A stretch of 64,000 nucleotides of DNA from Planobispora longispora (GCF_016863135.1 NZ_BOOH01000039.1:62001-126000), one strand, 5' to 3'. Positions 40,863 through 49,087 are shown, numbered from the stretch's first letter. The notes: generated by a model not told the origin, from the letters alone. Program-made: numbers and translations.

Positions 40863-42092
40863 GTGATTAAAGTACGCGACGTGGGATCTGTCCGCGTGGG
40901 ATCCGTCCGCCTTCCCCTGAGCTCCCTGGCCACCGGGCTGGTGATCCTGGGGGTCCTCGGCGGCACCGTCGTCACCGCCGCCTTCAGATCCGGGGTGACG
41001 CCCAACGTCTGGGACTACGTGCTCCCCCTGCTGGTGTGCGCCGCCCTGCTGGTCCGCCACCGGTTCCCGGTCGAGGTGCTGGTCGTCGTGACGGTGGCGG
41101 GAGCCGTCTACTATCCGGTGGCCCGCCTGGACGGCACGCTCTACCTCGCGCTGCTCCTCGCCCTGTTCACCGCCGCCGACCTCGACCACCTCGGCGCGGC
41201 CGTGACCGTCACCGTCCTGAGCCTGCTGGGAGTGCTGCTCGGCGAACTGAACAGCCCGGTCCAGCACCTGGACGTCAGCCAGCTCCTCCTCCTGGGCGGC
41301 TGGACGGTCGCGACCGTCGCGATGGGCGGGGTGACCCGCAACCGCCGCGCCTACCTGCGGGAGGCCGAGCGCCGGGTGGCGGAGGCCGAGCACGGCCGTG
41401 AGGAGGAGGCCCGGCGGCGGGCCGCCGAGGAGCGGCTGAGGATCGCGCGGGAGCTCCACGACGTGCTCGGCCACAACATCTCGATGATCAACGTGCAGGC
41501 CGGGGCCGCGCTCCACCGGATCAAGGACCGCCCCGGGCAGGCCGAGCCGGCGCTGGCCGCCATCAAGGAGGTCAGCAGGCAGACCCTGCGCGAGCTGCGG
41601 ACCACCCTCGGCGTGCTGCGCCAGGTGGACGAGGACGCGCCCACCGCTCCCGCGCCGAGCCTGTCCAGGCTCCGGGAACTGACCGGCGGGAGCGGGCTCG
41701 CCGTACGGACGGAGGTCCTCGGCGAGCCCCTGGACCTGCCCGCCGAGATCGACCACGCCGCCGCGCGCATCATCCAGGAGTCCCTGACGAACGTCGTCCG
41801 CCACTCGGGCACGTCCGCCGCCGAGATCTCCGTCCGGTACGGCGCCGCCGAGCTGACCGTCCGCGTCGACGACGACGGCACGGACGGCGGACCGGACGAC
41901 GGCGACGATCCGGGCGGCGGTCCGGACGACGGCGAGGCGGGGGCCGCCGCGGAGACCGCGGGGCGGGGCTTCGGCATCACCGGCATGCGCGAGCGCGCCG
42001 TCGCCCTGGGCGGGACCCTGGAGGCGGGGCCGCGTCCCGGCGGCGGCTTCCGGGTCCTCGCCCGCATCCCCCTGAGGAAGGACATTTCATGA
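40863..42092 (+). CDS. NarL-family sensor histidine kinase
   Basis: A 409-aa two-component kinase: four or five N-terminal membrane segments (ATGLVILGVLGGTVVTAAF onward), then the dimerisation/phosphoacceptor helix ERLRIARELHDVLGHNISMI (HisKA_3; His199). The HATPase domain is ARIIQESLTNVVRHSG with GRGFGITGMRERAVALGG. Within it a Gly/Asp/Pro-rich insertion (DGTDGGPDDGDDPGGGPDDG) is unusual. The sensor part has no large external domain, suggesting membrane or cell-envelope sensing. GTG 40863 is used; GTG 40881 is possible. The stop overlaps the response regulator start (ATGA). Confidence 0.92.
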   Translation: MIKVRDVGSVRVGSVRLPLSSLATGLVILGVLGGTVVTAAFRSGVTPNVWDYVLPLLVCAALLVRHRFPVEVLVVVTVAGAVYYPVARLDGTLYLALLLALFTAADLDHLGAAVTVTVLSLLGVLLGELNSPVQHLDVSQLLLLGGWTVATVAMGGVTRNRRAYLREAERRVAEAEHGREEEARRRAAEERLRIARELHDVLGHNISMINVQAGAALHRIKDRPGQAEPALAAIKEVSRQTLRELRTTLGVLRQVDEDAPTAPAPSLSRLRELTGGSGLAVRTEVLGEPLDLPAEIDHAAARIIQESLTNVVRHSGTSAAEISVRYGAAELTVRVDDDGTDGGPDDGDDPGGGPDDGEAGAAAETAGRGFGITGMRERAVALGGTLEAGPRPGGGFRVLARIPLRKDIS

Positions 42093-42763
42093 TTCGCGTG
42101 CTGCTCGCCGACGACCAGACCCTGGTGCGGGCCGGCTTCCGGTCGATTCTGGAGGGCGAGGACGGCATCGAGGTGGCCGGCGAGGCGGCCGACGGGCAGC
42201 AGGCCGTCCAGCGGGCCCGCGAGCTCCGCCCCGACGTGGTGCTGATGGACATCCGGATGCCGGAGCTGGACGGCCTGGAGGCCACCCGGAGGATCGCCGC
42301 GGACGAGCGGCTCTCCGGCACGAAGGTGATCATCCTGACCACCTTCGCACTCGACGACTACGTGTACGGCGCGCTGCGCGCCGGGGCGAGCGGGTTCCTG
42401 GTCAAGGACACCGAACCCGTCGAGCTCATCCACGCCGTCCGGGTGGTCGCCCGGGGCGACGCGCTGATCGCGCCCGCGATCACCCGCCGGTTGATCGCGG
42501 AGTTCGCCGGACGGGTGAAGCCTCCCGCCCCGGGCCCGGAGTTCAACGGGCTGACCGAGCGCGAGCGCGAGGTGCTGACGCTGGTCGCGGCCGCCCTGTC
42601 CAACGACGAGATCGCGGCCCGGCTCGTGCTGAGCCCGGCGACAGTCAAGACGCACGTGAGCCGGATCATGAGCAAGCTGCACGCCCGCGACCGGGCGCAG
42701 CTGGTCGTCCTGGCCTACGAGGCGGGCATGGTCACCCCGGGCTGGCTGGCCGAGGGCGCGTAG
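42089..42763 (+). CDS. NarL/LuxR-type response regulator
   Basis: A 224-aa response regulator: receiver domain MIRVLLADDQTLVRAGFRSI with the phosphoacceptor Asp in VVLMDIRMPELDG, then a LuxR-type helix-turn-helix (LTEREREVLTLVAAALSNDE, then IAARLVLSPATVKTHVSRIM). It is translationally coupled to the kinase gene. Targets are not evident; the cytochrome bd genes downstream are candidates because of proximity. The C-terminal codons EGA-stop start a 38-bp tandem repeat that continues downstream. Confidence 0.94.
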   Translation: MIRVLLADDQTLVRAGFRSILEGEDGIEVAGEAADGQQAVQRARELRPDVVLMDIRMPELDGLEATRRIAADERLSGTKVIILTTFALDDYVYGALRAGASGFLVKDTEPVELIHAVRVVARGDALIAPAITRRLIAEFAGRVKPPAPGPEFNGLTEREREVLTLVAAALSNDEIAARLVLSPATVKTHVSRIMSKLHARDRAQLVVLAYEAGMVTPGWLAEGA

Positions 42764-42858
42764 CCGGGGTCCCACCGGGCCGGTCGGCCGAGAGCGCGTA
42801 GCCGGGGCTCCGCCGGGCCGGTCGGCGGAGGGCGCGTAGCCGGGGTCACCCCGGGCCC
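42753..42858. repeat. 38-bp tandem repeat copying the response regulator gene end
   Basis: GCGCGTAG recurs at 42756, 42794 and 42832, a period of 38 bp. In the first copy TAG is the true stop of the response regulator gene; the later copies are non-coding echoes with a few substitutions. Confidence 0.85.
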
Positions 42859-43013
42859 GGGCCGTGGCCCGGGACCTCCCGGCGGATGATCGGGGACGCC
42901 CCTCCCGCCGGTCCGGGATGTAGGGGGACCGGCCGGGAGACAACTTCCGGAGTACGGGTGATGCCCTCCCGGGACGGATGCGGCGGCGGCAGCCGTACCC
43001 GGAGGCTCTCCGC

Positions 43014-44288
43014 ATGGACACGCCCGACCTCGCCCGCCTGCAGTTCGCCCTCACCGCGGGGGGACACTTCCTGTTCGTGGCCCTCACGCTCGGCCTGGCC
43101 ACGCTGATCGCGATCATGCAGACGCGGGCCACGCTGACCCGTTCCGCCGTCCACGGACGGATGATCCGGTTCTGGGGACGGCTCTATGTGATCAACTACG
43201 CGATGGGCATCGTCACCGGGCTGGTCATGGAGTTCCAGCTGGGCATGGCGTGGAGCGGGCTGACGCACTTCGCGGGGAACGTGCTCGGCGGGTCCCTGGC
43301 GATGGAGACGCTCGTCGCGTTCTTCGTCGAGTCGACCTTCCTCGGCCTGTGGATCTTCGGCTGGGACCGGCTGAACCGCTGGGCGCACCTGGGGGTGTTC
43401 TGGGTGGTGACGCTCACCGCCTACGCCTCGGCCTACTGGGTGCTCGTGGCCAACGGTTTCATGCAGAACCCGGTCGGGGCCGAGGTCTCCGGCGGCGTGC
43501 TCCGGCTCACCGACGCGGCGGCGGTGCTGGGCAACCCGACGGCGCTCACCGCCTTCGGGCACGTCCTGTCCGCCTCCCTGGTCGCCGGGGCGTTCTTCGT
43601 GACCGGGGTGAGCGCCTACCACCTGCGCAGGCGGACCGCCGAGCGGGAGTTCTTCCGCCGCTCGCTGCGGATCGGCGTGTTCACCGGCCTGCCCGCGCTG
43701 CTGGCCGCCGCCGCGTTCGGCGGTGCCAGCTTCGTGTTCGTGCAGCCGACGAAGGAGGCCCTCTTCGAGGGCGACGCGGCGGAGTTCGCCCGGCTCCAGG
43801 CGGAGGCGGTCACCGCGCACGGCTCCGCGACCGGGCTCGCGGACCACCTCCCGCCCATGGGCCTGGTGCAGGCCGGAGCGATCCTCATGTTCGTCGCCTT
43901 CGTGGTGATGCTGCTCATCGCGGTGCCGAGCGCGCTGCTGGCGCTGTCCCGCCGCGCGGTGCTGGGAATGCGCTCCTGGCACCTCGTCCTGATCGCCGCG
44001 GTCCCGCTGCCGTTCGCCGCCGTGCTCGGCGGCTGGGTCTTCCGGGAGGTCGGCCGCCAGCCCTGGGTGGTGTACGGCCTGCTGACCACGGAGGAGGCGC
44101 TGAGCGACCTGTCGCCCGGCACGCTGCGGTTCTCGCTGACGGCCTTCGCGGCCCTGTTCGCCCTGCTGGTCGCGGCCAACGTCTGGATGCTCGCCCGCAA
44201 CGCCCGCCGCGGTCCCGTCGACGCCCCGAGCCTCCTGGACGAGCCCTCGGACACGCCGGCCGAGCGCGCGCCGGCAGCCGCCTTCTGA
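43014..44288 (+). CDS. cydA: Cytochrome bd oxidase subunit I
   Basis: A 424-aa CydA, started at ATG 43014 with GGAGG upstream. Nine membrane segments are expected. The haem b595 ligand His18 is in LTAGGHFLFV. SLAMETLVAFFVESTFLGLW holds the two conserved glutamates, and TAFGHVLSASLVAGAF carries the haem b558 His. GWVFREVGRQPWVVYGLL is the conserved quinol-site signature. The Q-loop is short, as in many Gram-positive enzymes. With subunit II it reduces oxygen to water at the expense of quinol. No cydCD lies nearby. Confidence 0.95.
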   Translation: MDTPDLARLQFALTAGGHFLFVALTLGLATLIAIMQTRATLTRSAVHGRMIRFWGRLYVINYAMGIVTGLVMEFQLGMAWSGLTHFAGNVLGGSLAMETLVAFFVESTFLGLWIFGWDRLNRWAHLGVFWVVTLTAYASAYWVLVANGFMQNPVGAEVSGGVLRLTDAAAVLGNPTALTAFGHVLSASLVAGAFFVTGVSAYHLRRRTAEREFFRRSLRIGVFTGLPALLAAAAFGGASFVFVQPTKEALFEGDAAEFARLQAEAVTAHGSATGLADHLPPMGLVQAGAILMFVAFVVMLLIAVPSALLALSRRAVLGMRSWHLVLIAAVPLPFAAVLGGWVFREVGRQPWVVYGLLTTEEALSDLSPGTLRFSLTAFAALFALLVAANVWMLARNARRGPVDAPSLLDEPSDTPAERAPAAAF

Positions 44289-44302
44289 CGCGACGCCTCC
44301 GA

Positions 44303-44374
44303 CCGGCCCGGGCACGAGGGCCGGCTCAGGCACGGCGACCGGCTCAAGAACGGCGACCGGCCCCGCACGACCCC
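44303..44374. repeat. Four imperfect 18-bp tandem repeats between cydA and cydB
   Basis: CCGGCTCAGGCACGGCGA-type units start at 44303, 44321, 44339 and 44357. They fill most of the 108-bp gap between the two subunit genes. The last is the most diverged. Confidence 0.75.
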
Positions 44375-44396
44375 ACGAACCCAAGGACCGTCACCC

Positions 44397-45134
44397 ATGG
44401 AAATCGCGCTTCTGGCGTTCTTCGCCGTCGGCTACTTCGTCCTCGCGGGCGCCGATCTCGGGATCGGCATGCTCCTGCCCCATCTCGGGCGCTCACCGGC
44501 CGAGCGCCGCCGGGTGCTCGCCGCGATCACCCCGTTCTTCCTGGCGAACGAGGTCTGGCTGGTCACCGCGGTCGGGATCCTCGCCGGGGCCTTCCCCGTC
44601 CTGGAGGGCGAACTGCTCAGCGGGCACTACGCGGTCTTCACCACGCTGCTGCTCGGATGGGTGACCCGGGACGCCGGGATCTGGCTGCGGGGGCGGGTGG
44701 ACCGGGCCGGATGGCGGGCCGCCTGCGACACGGCCGTGGTCGCCGGGAGCTGGACGGTGGCGCTGAGCTGGGGCGTCCTGCTCGCCGCGACCGTGGGCGC
44801 GGCCCCGCCGGTCGCCGTCCCGGTGGTCGCGGCCGTGGTCGCGCTGTTCTGCGCGCACGGGCTGGCGCTCGCCGCGCTCCGGCTGCGCGACCAGCCGAGG
44901 GAGCGGGCGCGGCGGCCTTTCGGCGCCTCGGGCGAGCGCACGGTCTACGCCCTGACGGCGGGTGGGATGGTGCTGGTCTGCCTGCTGGCCGGCTCTCGCC
45001 TGCCGCTGGCGGAGAACCTGGCCGACCCGGCGACGCTCGCCCTGCTCACTCCCACGGCGATGGTGCTCGTTCCCCTGCTGGCGGGAACGCAGGTGTGGCT
45101 CTGGTGGAGCCTGGGCCGGATCAGGCCGCAGTGA
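44397..45134 (+). CDS. cydB: Cytochrome bd oxidase subunit II, short form
   Basis: A 245-aa CydB-like membrane protein. The family start is present: LLAFFAVGYFVLAGADLGIG, then PFFLANEVWLVTAVGILAGAFP and GHYAVFTTLLLGWVTRDAGI. It is about 100 residues shorter than usual subunit II proteins (roughly 340-380 aa), with about seven membrane segments. Short forms are known in some actinobacteria, so it may be fully functional with the upstream CydA. The 108-bp gap to cydA is filled with 18-bp repeats. The last 14 bp overlap a minus-strand small ORF. Confidence 0.88.
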   Translation: MEIALLAFFAVGYFVLAGADLGIGMLLPHLGRSPAERRRVLAAITPFFLANEVWLVTAVGILAGAFPVLEGELLSGHYAVFTTLLLGWVTRDAGIWLRGRVDRAGWRAACDTAVVAGSWTVALSWGVLLAATVGAAPPVAVPVVAAVVALFCAHGLALAALRLRDQPRERARRPFGASGERTVYALTAGGMVLVCLLAGSRLPLAENLADPATLALLTPTAMVLVPLLAGTQVWLWWSLGRIRPQ

Positions 45135-45210
45135 TCATGAATGCCAGGCCGAGAAGCACGGCGACGGGGATCAGCCACACCACGGCCTCGATCGCGAACT
45201 CCTTGTACAT
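45121..45210 (-). CDS. 29-aa single-pass membrane microprotein (candidate)
   Basis: A short minus-strand frame from ATG 45210 encodes MYKEFAIEAVVWLIPVAV, ending LLGLAFMITAA. That is one membrane helix (residues 9-27) after a charged start. GAGGAAGAAG lies 8-9 nt upstream, an excellent ribosome binding site, and an AT-richer promoter-like stretch lies beyond (45230-45270). It overlaps the 3' end of cydB in the opposite sense. It recalls the CydX/CydS-type small subunits in size and topology but does not share their N-terminal sequence. It is on the opposite strand, so the functional link is speculative. Confidence 0.55.
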   Translation of the reverse strand: MYKEFAIEAVVWLIPVAVLLGLAFMITAA

Positions 45211-45368
45211 GGTGAACTTCTTCCTCTAGAGCGTGCTACGACAACAAAGACATCGACCCGTAGCATAGGGGCTTGAGGAAAAGCCCGGAATCCGCCCTCC
45301 GGCGGAATCACGGCCTCCCTCCTCACGCTGTGACCGGTGTAACACCGCCCACCGCGTGAGGAGCCCTC

Positions 45369-45776
45369 ATGACCGTCCGAGAGCTGCGCCTGGTCGTCAC
45401 CGCCGCCGACTACGAGGAAGCCCTCCGCTTCTACCGCGACACGCTGGGGCTGCCCGAGCGGGCCGCCTACTCCTCGCCCGACGGCCGGGTGACGATCCTG
45501 GAGGCGGGCCGGGCCACGCTGGAGATCGCCGATCCCGCCCAGGCCGAGTTCATCGACCGGGTGGAGGTGGGGCGGCGGGTGGCCGGGCGCATCCGGGTCG
45601 CCTTCGAGGTGGACGACTCCCCCGCCGTCACCCGGAAGCTGGAGGAGGCCGGGGCCGAGGTGGTCGCCGAGCCCGTACGGACTCCGTGGAACTCGTTGAA
45701 CTCCCGCCTGGAGGGCCCCGCCGGGCTCCAGCTCACCCTCTTCACCGAGCTGGAGGCCGAGAAGGAGGAGTCGTGA
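45369..45776 (+). CDS. VOC family protein
   Basis: A 135-aa VOC protein: VRELRLVVTAADYEEALRFY, then RDTLGLPERAAYSSPDGRVT and VAFEVDDSPAVTRKLEEAGA, and a late LQLTLFTELE. Most of the classical metal-ligand positions are not His/Glu, so a binding or non-metal role is possible. GAGGAGCCCTC precedes the ATG. The last 35 bp overlap the converging TetR gene. Confidence 0.85.
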   Translation: MTVRELRLVVTAADYEEALRFYRDTLGLPERAAYSSPDGRVTILEAGRATLEIADPAQAEFIDRVEVGRRVAGRIRVAFEVDDSPAVTRKLEEAGAEVVAEPVRTPWNSLNSRLEGPAGLQLTLFTELEAEKEES

Positions 45777-46407
45777 CGGAGCCCGGCAGCCGGGCCGAGA
45801 AGGCGCTCATGCCCTCGGCCCACGTCCGGTCGAGGTCGGAGCCCTCGGGATAGCGGCCGTCGAGCTCCAGGATCACCATGCCGTGGGCGAAGGACCACAG
45901 GGCCTGGGCGAGGTACGGCTCGCCGGCGGCGAGGAAGAACGGGGTGCCCGACCACTCCTCCAGCCCGGGGGCGAGGCGCTCGCGGGGCAACGATCCCGAG
46001 GTCGTCAGGCGGTAGAGGTTGGGGTTGGCCAGCGCCGAGGCCCGGTAGGCCCGGAGCACGGCGCCGATCGCGCCCCCGCTCCCCGCCGCGGCCCCCGCGT
46101 CCGCCCCGGCGGCGTCCGCGCTCCCTCCGGCGTCCGCGTTCTCCGTCGTGGCGCCCGCAGCCGCCTCGTCGAGCGCGGCGTGGAGCAGGGCTCCCACCTC
46201 GGCCAGCCCTTGCTCGATCAGGGCGGCCTCGACCGCCGCCTTGTCGGGGAAGTGCTTGTAGAGCGAGGGCGCCCGGATGCCGAGCCGCTCGGCCAGCGCC
46301 CGCATGGTGAGACCGTCGCGGCCTTCCTCCTCCAGCAGCGCCCGCGCGGCCTCGATGATCTTCGCCGCGCGGAGTGTGCGGGGGGTGAGTTCCGGCCGGT
46401 CGCTCAT
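45742..46407 (-). CDS. TetR family transcriptional regulator
   Basis: A 221-aa regulator. The helix-turn-helix is IIEAARALLEEEGRDGLTMR, then ALAERLGIRAPSLYKHFPDK. The C-terminal ligand domain resembles TetR_C proteins of the WHG type (ALWSFAHGMVILELDGRYPE). An Ala/Gly-rich insertion of about 35 residues lies near 80-115. It is coupled to the upstream SRPBCC gene (4-bp overlap). Two palindromes precede that gene, so autoregulation is likely. Confidence 0.9.
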   Translation of the reverse strand: MSDRPELTPRTLRAAKIIEAARALLEEEGRDGLTMRALAERLGIRAPSLYKHFPDKAAVEAALIEQGLAEVGALLHAALDEAAAGATTENADAGGSADAAGADAGAAAGSGGAIGAVLRAYRASALANPNLYRLTTSGSLPRERLAPGLEEWSGTPFFLAAGEPYLAQALWSFAHGMVILELDGRYPEGSDLDRTWAEGMSAFSARLPGSVTTPPSRPPAR

Positions 46408-46922
46408 CAGACCATCTTCTCAGCCTGCTCGGCCCGGGCCTTCAGAGCCGCGTTCATCGCGGCGAAGCCGTCCGCGACGTCCAGCGCCTTCCCGGCGAAC
46501 GGGACCAGCGCGCCGGTGAACGTCTCGCCCTGGATCAGCCGGCTCCGGCCGCCGCCGAGGTCCTCGATGAGGAAGTAGTGCTCGCCGTCCACGACGCCGG
46601 GCATCACGAACCGGCCGAGCCAGCGCAGCTCCCGGCCCGGGGTCGCGGCCAGGACCGTCGGGGTGAAGGTCATCTCGCCCCCGTTGCCGGCCAGCCGGTT
46701 GGTGAGCGTCGCGCCGACGCTCGGCTCGCCCTGGGCGCTGACGATGAACGGGTTCCACTGCGGATAGGCGGCGAAGTCGGTCAGCACCTGCCACACCTTC
46801 TCCGGGGAGGCGTCGATCTCGATCTCGGTGCGGACCTTGCGCGGGTTGACGCGGGTCCAGGCGTAGACCGCGACGGGGACGACGAGCAGAACGGCGACGG
46901 GGGTCAGGAACCAGGCGAGCAT
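46407..46922 (-). CDS. SRPBCC family protein with N-terminal membrane anchor
   Basis: A 171-aa protein, started at ATG 46922 with GGAGG 6 nt upstream; the 175-aa alternative would start at 46934. A membrane segment (FLTPVAVLLVVPVAVYAW) precedes an SRPBCC/START-like domain: VRTEIEIDASPEKVWQVLTD, then FAAYPQWNPFIVSAQGEPSV, and a late GETFTGALVPFAGKAL. It is likely to bind a hydrophobic ligand. It is the first gene of the operon with the TetR gene, whose start it overlaps by a base. Two operators lie 14-55 bp upstream. Confidence 0.87.
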   Translation of the reverse strand: MLAWFLTPVAVLLVVPVAVYAWTRVNPRKVRTEIEIDASPEKVWQVLTDFAAYPQWNPFIVSAQGEPSVGATLTNRLAGNGGEMTFTPTVLAATPGRELRWLGRFVMPGVVDGEHYFLIEDLGGGRSRLIQGETFTGALVPFAGKALDVADGFAAMNAALKARAEQAEKMV

Positions 46923-46935
46923 GACGTCCTCCAAT

Positions 46936-46952
46936 GGCTAACGCTGTTAGCC
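46936..46952. promoter_or_regulatory. TetR-type operator 1
   Basis: GGCTAAC and GTTAGCC flank GCT in a 17-bp palindrome directly upstream of the SRPBCC/TetR operon. Confidence 0.75.
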
Positions 46953-46961
46953 ACAACAGTA

Positions 46962-46976
46962 GCTAACAGCGTTAGC
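46962..46976. promoter_or_regulatory. TetR-type operator 2
   Basis: GCTAAC and GTTAGC flank AGC. It is the inverted spelling of operator 1, centred 25 bp from it, so two TetR dimers could bind adjacently. Confidence 0.72.
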
Positions 46977-47027
46977 CTCCGCAAGGGGTGCAGAGGATCC
47001 GCCCCCGCGCCGGGCGCGGAGGAAGTG

Positions 47028-48686
47028 TCAGGACCCCTTGGCCGAGGCGTCCTCCGGGAGCTGGTCAGGCTCGGCGACCCGGAACCAGCGGCAGCCGTAG
47101 GGGCCCATGGTGAAGCGCACGCGCCCGTCGGCCGGGACGTCCACCGTGCCGTCCACGAGCAGGTCCACCAGGACCTGCGAGTCGTCGACGCCGCACAGGA
47201 GGAGCTCCACCTCCGCCTCGCGGTCGGCGAAGTTGTGCACGGCGAGCACGGTGCCGCCCTCGGCGTCGGCCCGGTGGGCCAGCACGGCCTCGTCGCCCGC
47301 GTCCAGGACCTCGTACTCGCCCCAGGCCAGCTCCGGCGACTCCCGGTAGCGCTCGATCAGCATCGTCACCCACCGCAGCAGCGAGTCCGGGTCGCGGCGC
47401 TGCTGGTCCACGTTCACGTGGCGCGGGCCGTACTCGTCGTCCGGACTGGGGACGGAGACCTTCGGGTCGTCCGAGAAGCCGCCGTCCGGAGACCACTGCA
47501 TCGGCACCCGGACCGCCATCCGGCCCTCGCCCGCGAGGTTCTCGCCCATGCCGATCTCCTCGCCGTAGAACAGCACCGGGGTGCCCGGCAGCGAGAACAT
47601 CACGCTGTAGGCCAGCTTGAGCCGGCTCAGGTCGCCGCCGAGCATCGGCGGCAGGCGGCGGCGCAGGCCGCGCCCGAACAACTGCATGTCCTTGTCGGGG
47701 CCGAAGGCGTCGAAGACCTCCTGCCGCTCGGAGTCGGTCAGCTTGTCCAGGGTCAGCTCGTCGTGGTTGCGGATGAAGGTCGCCCACTGGGAGTCCTTCG
47801 GCGGCTTGGGACGCTCGCGCAGCGCGTCGGCGAGCGCCTTGGGGTTCTGCCGCGCCATCGACAGGTGGAGGCGCTGCATGCCGATGAAGTCGAAGCACAT
47901 GGTGACCTGGTCGCCGTTGCCGTTGCCGAAGTACTTCATCAGGTCGGGATAGGGCAGGTTGACCTCGCCCAGCAGGATCGCGCTGCCGTCGCGCCGGTTG
48001 AGGAAGGCCCGCAGGTCGGCGAGGAACTCGTGCGGGTTCCCGCCCACGCCCTCCAGCAGGAACGGCACCGCGTCCACCCGGAAGCCGGACAGCCCCAGCT
48101 CCATCCAGAACCCGAGGATGCGCGCGATCTCGTCGCGGACCTCGGGGTTGCCCGTGTTCAGGTCGGGCTGGAACCGGTAGAAGCTGTGCAGGTAGTACTG
48201 CCCGGTCCGCTCGTCGAACTCCCAGACGCTGTCCTCCTTGTCGGGGAAGACGATCGCCTTGGGATCGTCGGGCTCCGGCTCGTCCTTCCAGACGTACCAG
48301 TCGCGCATGGGCGAGTCCCGGCTGGAGCGGGCCTCCTTGAACCAGGGGTGCTCGTCGGAGGTGTGGTTGACCACCAGGTCCGCGATGACCCGGATACCCC
48401 TGTCCCGGGCCGTCCGCATGAACTCCACGAAGTCGCCCAGCGTGCCCAGCCGGGGATCGACGGAGTAGAAGTCGGTGATGTCGTAACCGTCGTCGCGGTC
48501 GGGGGTGGGGAAGAACGGCATCAGCCAGATGCACGTCACCCCGAGCCTGTCCAGGTGGTCGACCTGCTGGGTCAGCCCCCGGAAGTCGCCGATGCCGTCG
48601 CCGTTGCCGTCCTTGTACGTCTCGACGTCCAGGCAGTAGACGACGGCGTTCTTCCACCACAGGTCCGCGGTGTAGGTCAGTCGCAT
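47028..48686 (-). CDS. GH13 alpha-amylase / trehalose-synthase-like enzyme
   Basis: A 552-aa glycoside hydrolase family 13 protein. The N-terminus (WWKNAVVYCLDVETYKDGNG, then GDFRGLTQQVDHLDRLGVTC) is like trehalose synthases. Catalytic residues are all present: Asp205 in GFRVDAV, Glu241 in LLGEVNLP, and Asp309 in IRNHDEL. A short beta domain closes the protein (LAVHNFADREAEVELLL). It is shorter than TreS with a fused maltokinase. The substrate is likely maltose, trehalose or an alpha-glucan. It stands alone, with no glycogen genes beside it. Confidence 0.9.
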   Translation of the reverse strand: MRLTYTADLWWKNAVVYCLDVETYKDGNGDGIGDFRGLTQQVDHLDRLGVTCIWLMPFFPTPDRDDGYDITDFYSVDPRLGTLGDFVEFMRTARDRGIRVIADLVVNHTSDEHPWFKEARSSRDSPMRDWYVWKDEPEPDDPKAIVFPDKEDSVWEFDERTGQYYLHSFYRFQPDLNTGNPEVRDEIARILGFWMELGLSGFRVDAVPFLLEGVGGNPHEFLADLRAFLNRRDGSAILLGEVNLPYPDLMKYFGNGNGDQVTMCFDFIGMQRLHLSMARQNPKALADALRERPKPPKDSQWATFIRNHDELTLDKLTDSERQEVFDAFGPDKDMQLFGRGLRRRLPPMLGGDLSRLKLAYSVMFSLPGTPVLFYGEEIGMGENLAGEGRMAVRVPMQWSPDGGFSDDPKVSVPSPDDEYGPRHVNVDQQRRDPDSLLRWVTMLIERYRESPELAWGEYEVLDAGDEAVLAHRADAEGGTVLAVHNFADREAEVELLLCGVDDSQVLVDLLVDGTVDVPADGRVRFTMGPYGCRWFRVAEPDQLPEDASAKGS

Positions 48687-48703
48687 GCGCCCGCACTACC
48701 CCC

Positions 48704-49087
48704 TCATGAACGATTTATGAGGGTCTGTTCACGCGGGTCCGGCCCTTCGGTGATCCCCCACATCTCCGCGAGGCGGCCGTCCTCGATGCGGAAGATCTCG
48801 ATCAGCGTCGGCTGCGCGCCGCCGTCCGGGGTCGTGATCCCCTCGACGGAGGAGCGGACGGCGACCTTGTCTCCGTCGACCAGGATGTCCTGGGCGACGA
48901 CCCGCATGCCGGGGAACAGGGCGACGACCTCGCGCCAGGCGTCCCTGCCCGCCTCGAACCCGGTGGCGCCGAGCGGGTGGCTGACGAAGCCGGGGGTGTG
49001 CAGGTCGGCGGCCTGGTCGAACTGCCTGGTGTTGAAGCACTCCTGCATCCGCTGCACCAGGGCGCGTGCCTCGTCGCGTGCGGTCAT
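48704..49087 (-). CDS. SnoaL-like / ester cyclase family protein
   Basis: A 127-aa NTF2-fold protein: ALVQRMQECFNTRQFDQAAD, then PGFVSHPLGATGFEAGRDAW and EIFRIEDGRLAEMWGITEGP. It is close to SnoaL-like polyketide cyclases by pattern, but most such proteins are of unknown function. ATG 49087 is chosen since GAGGAG lies 9 nt upstream; ATG 49123 is an alternative. It is divergent from a TetR gene, its probable regulator. Confidence 0.85.
   Translation of the reverse strand: MTARDEARALVQRMQECFNTRQFDQAADLHTPGFVSHPLGATGFEAGRDAWREVVALFPGMRVVAQDILVDGDKVAVRSSVEGITTPDGGAQPTLIEIFRIEDGRLAEMWGITEGPDPREQTLINRS

Noticed and set aside
43250-45229. 659-aa plus frame across cydA and cydB
   Set aside because: Arg/Pro-rich alternate frame crossing two real genes.
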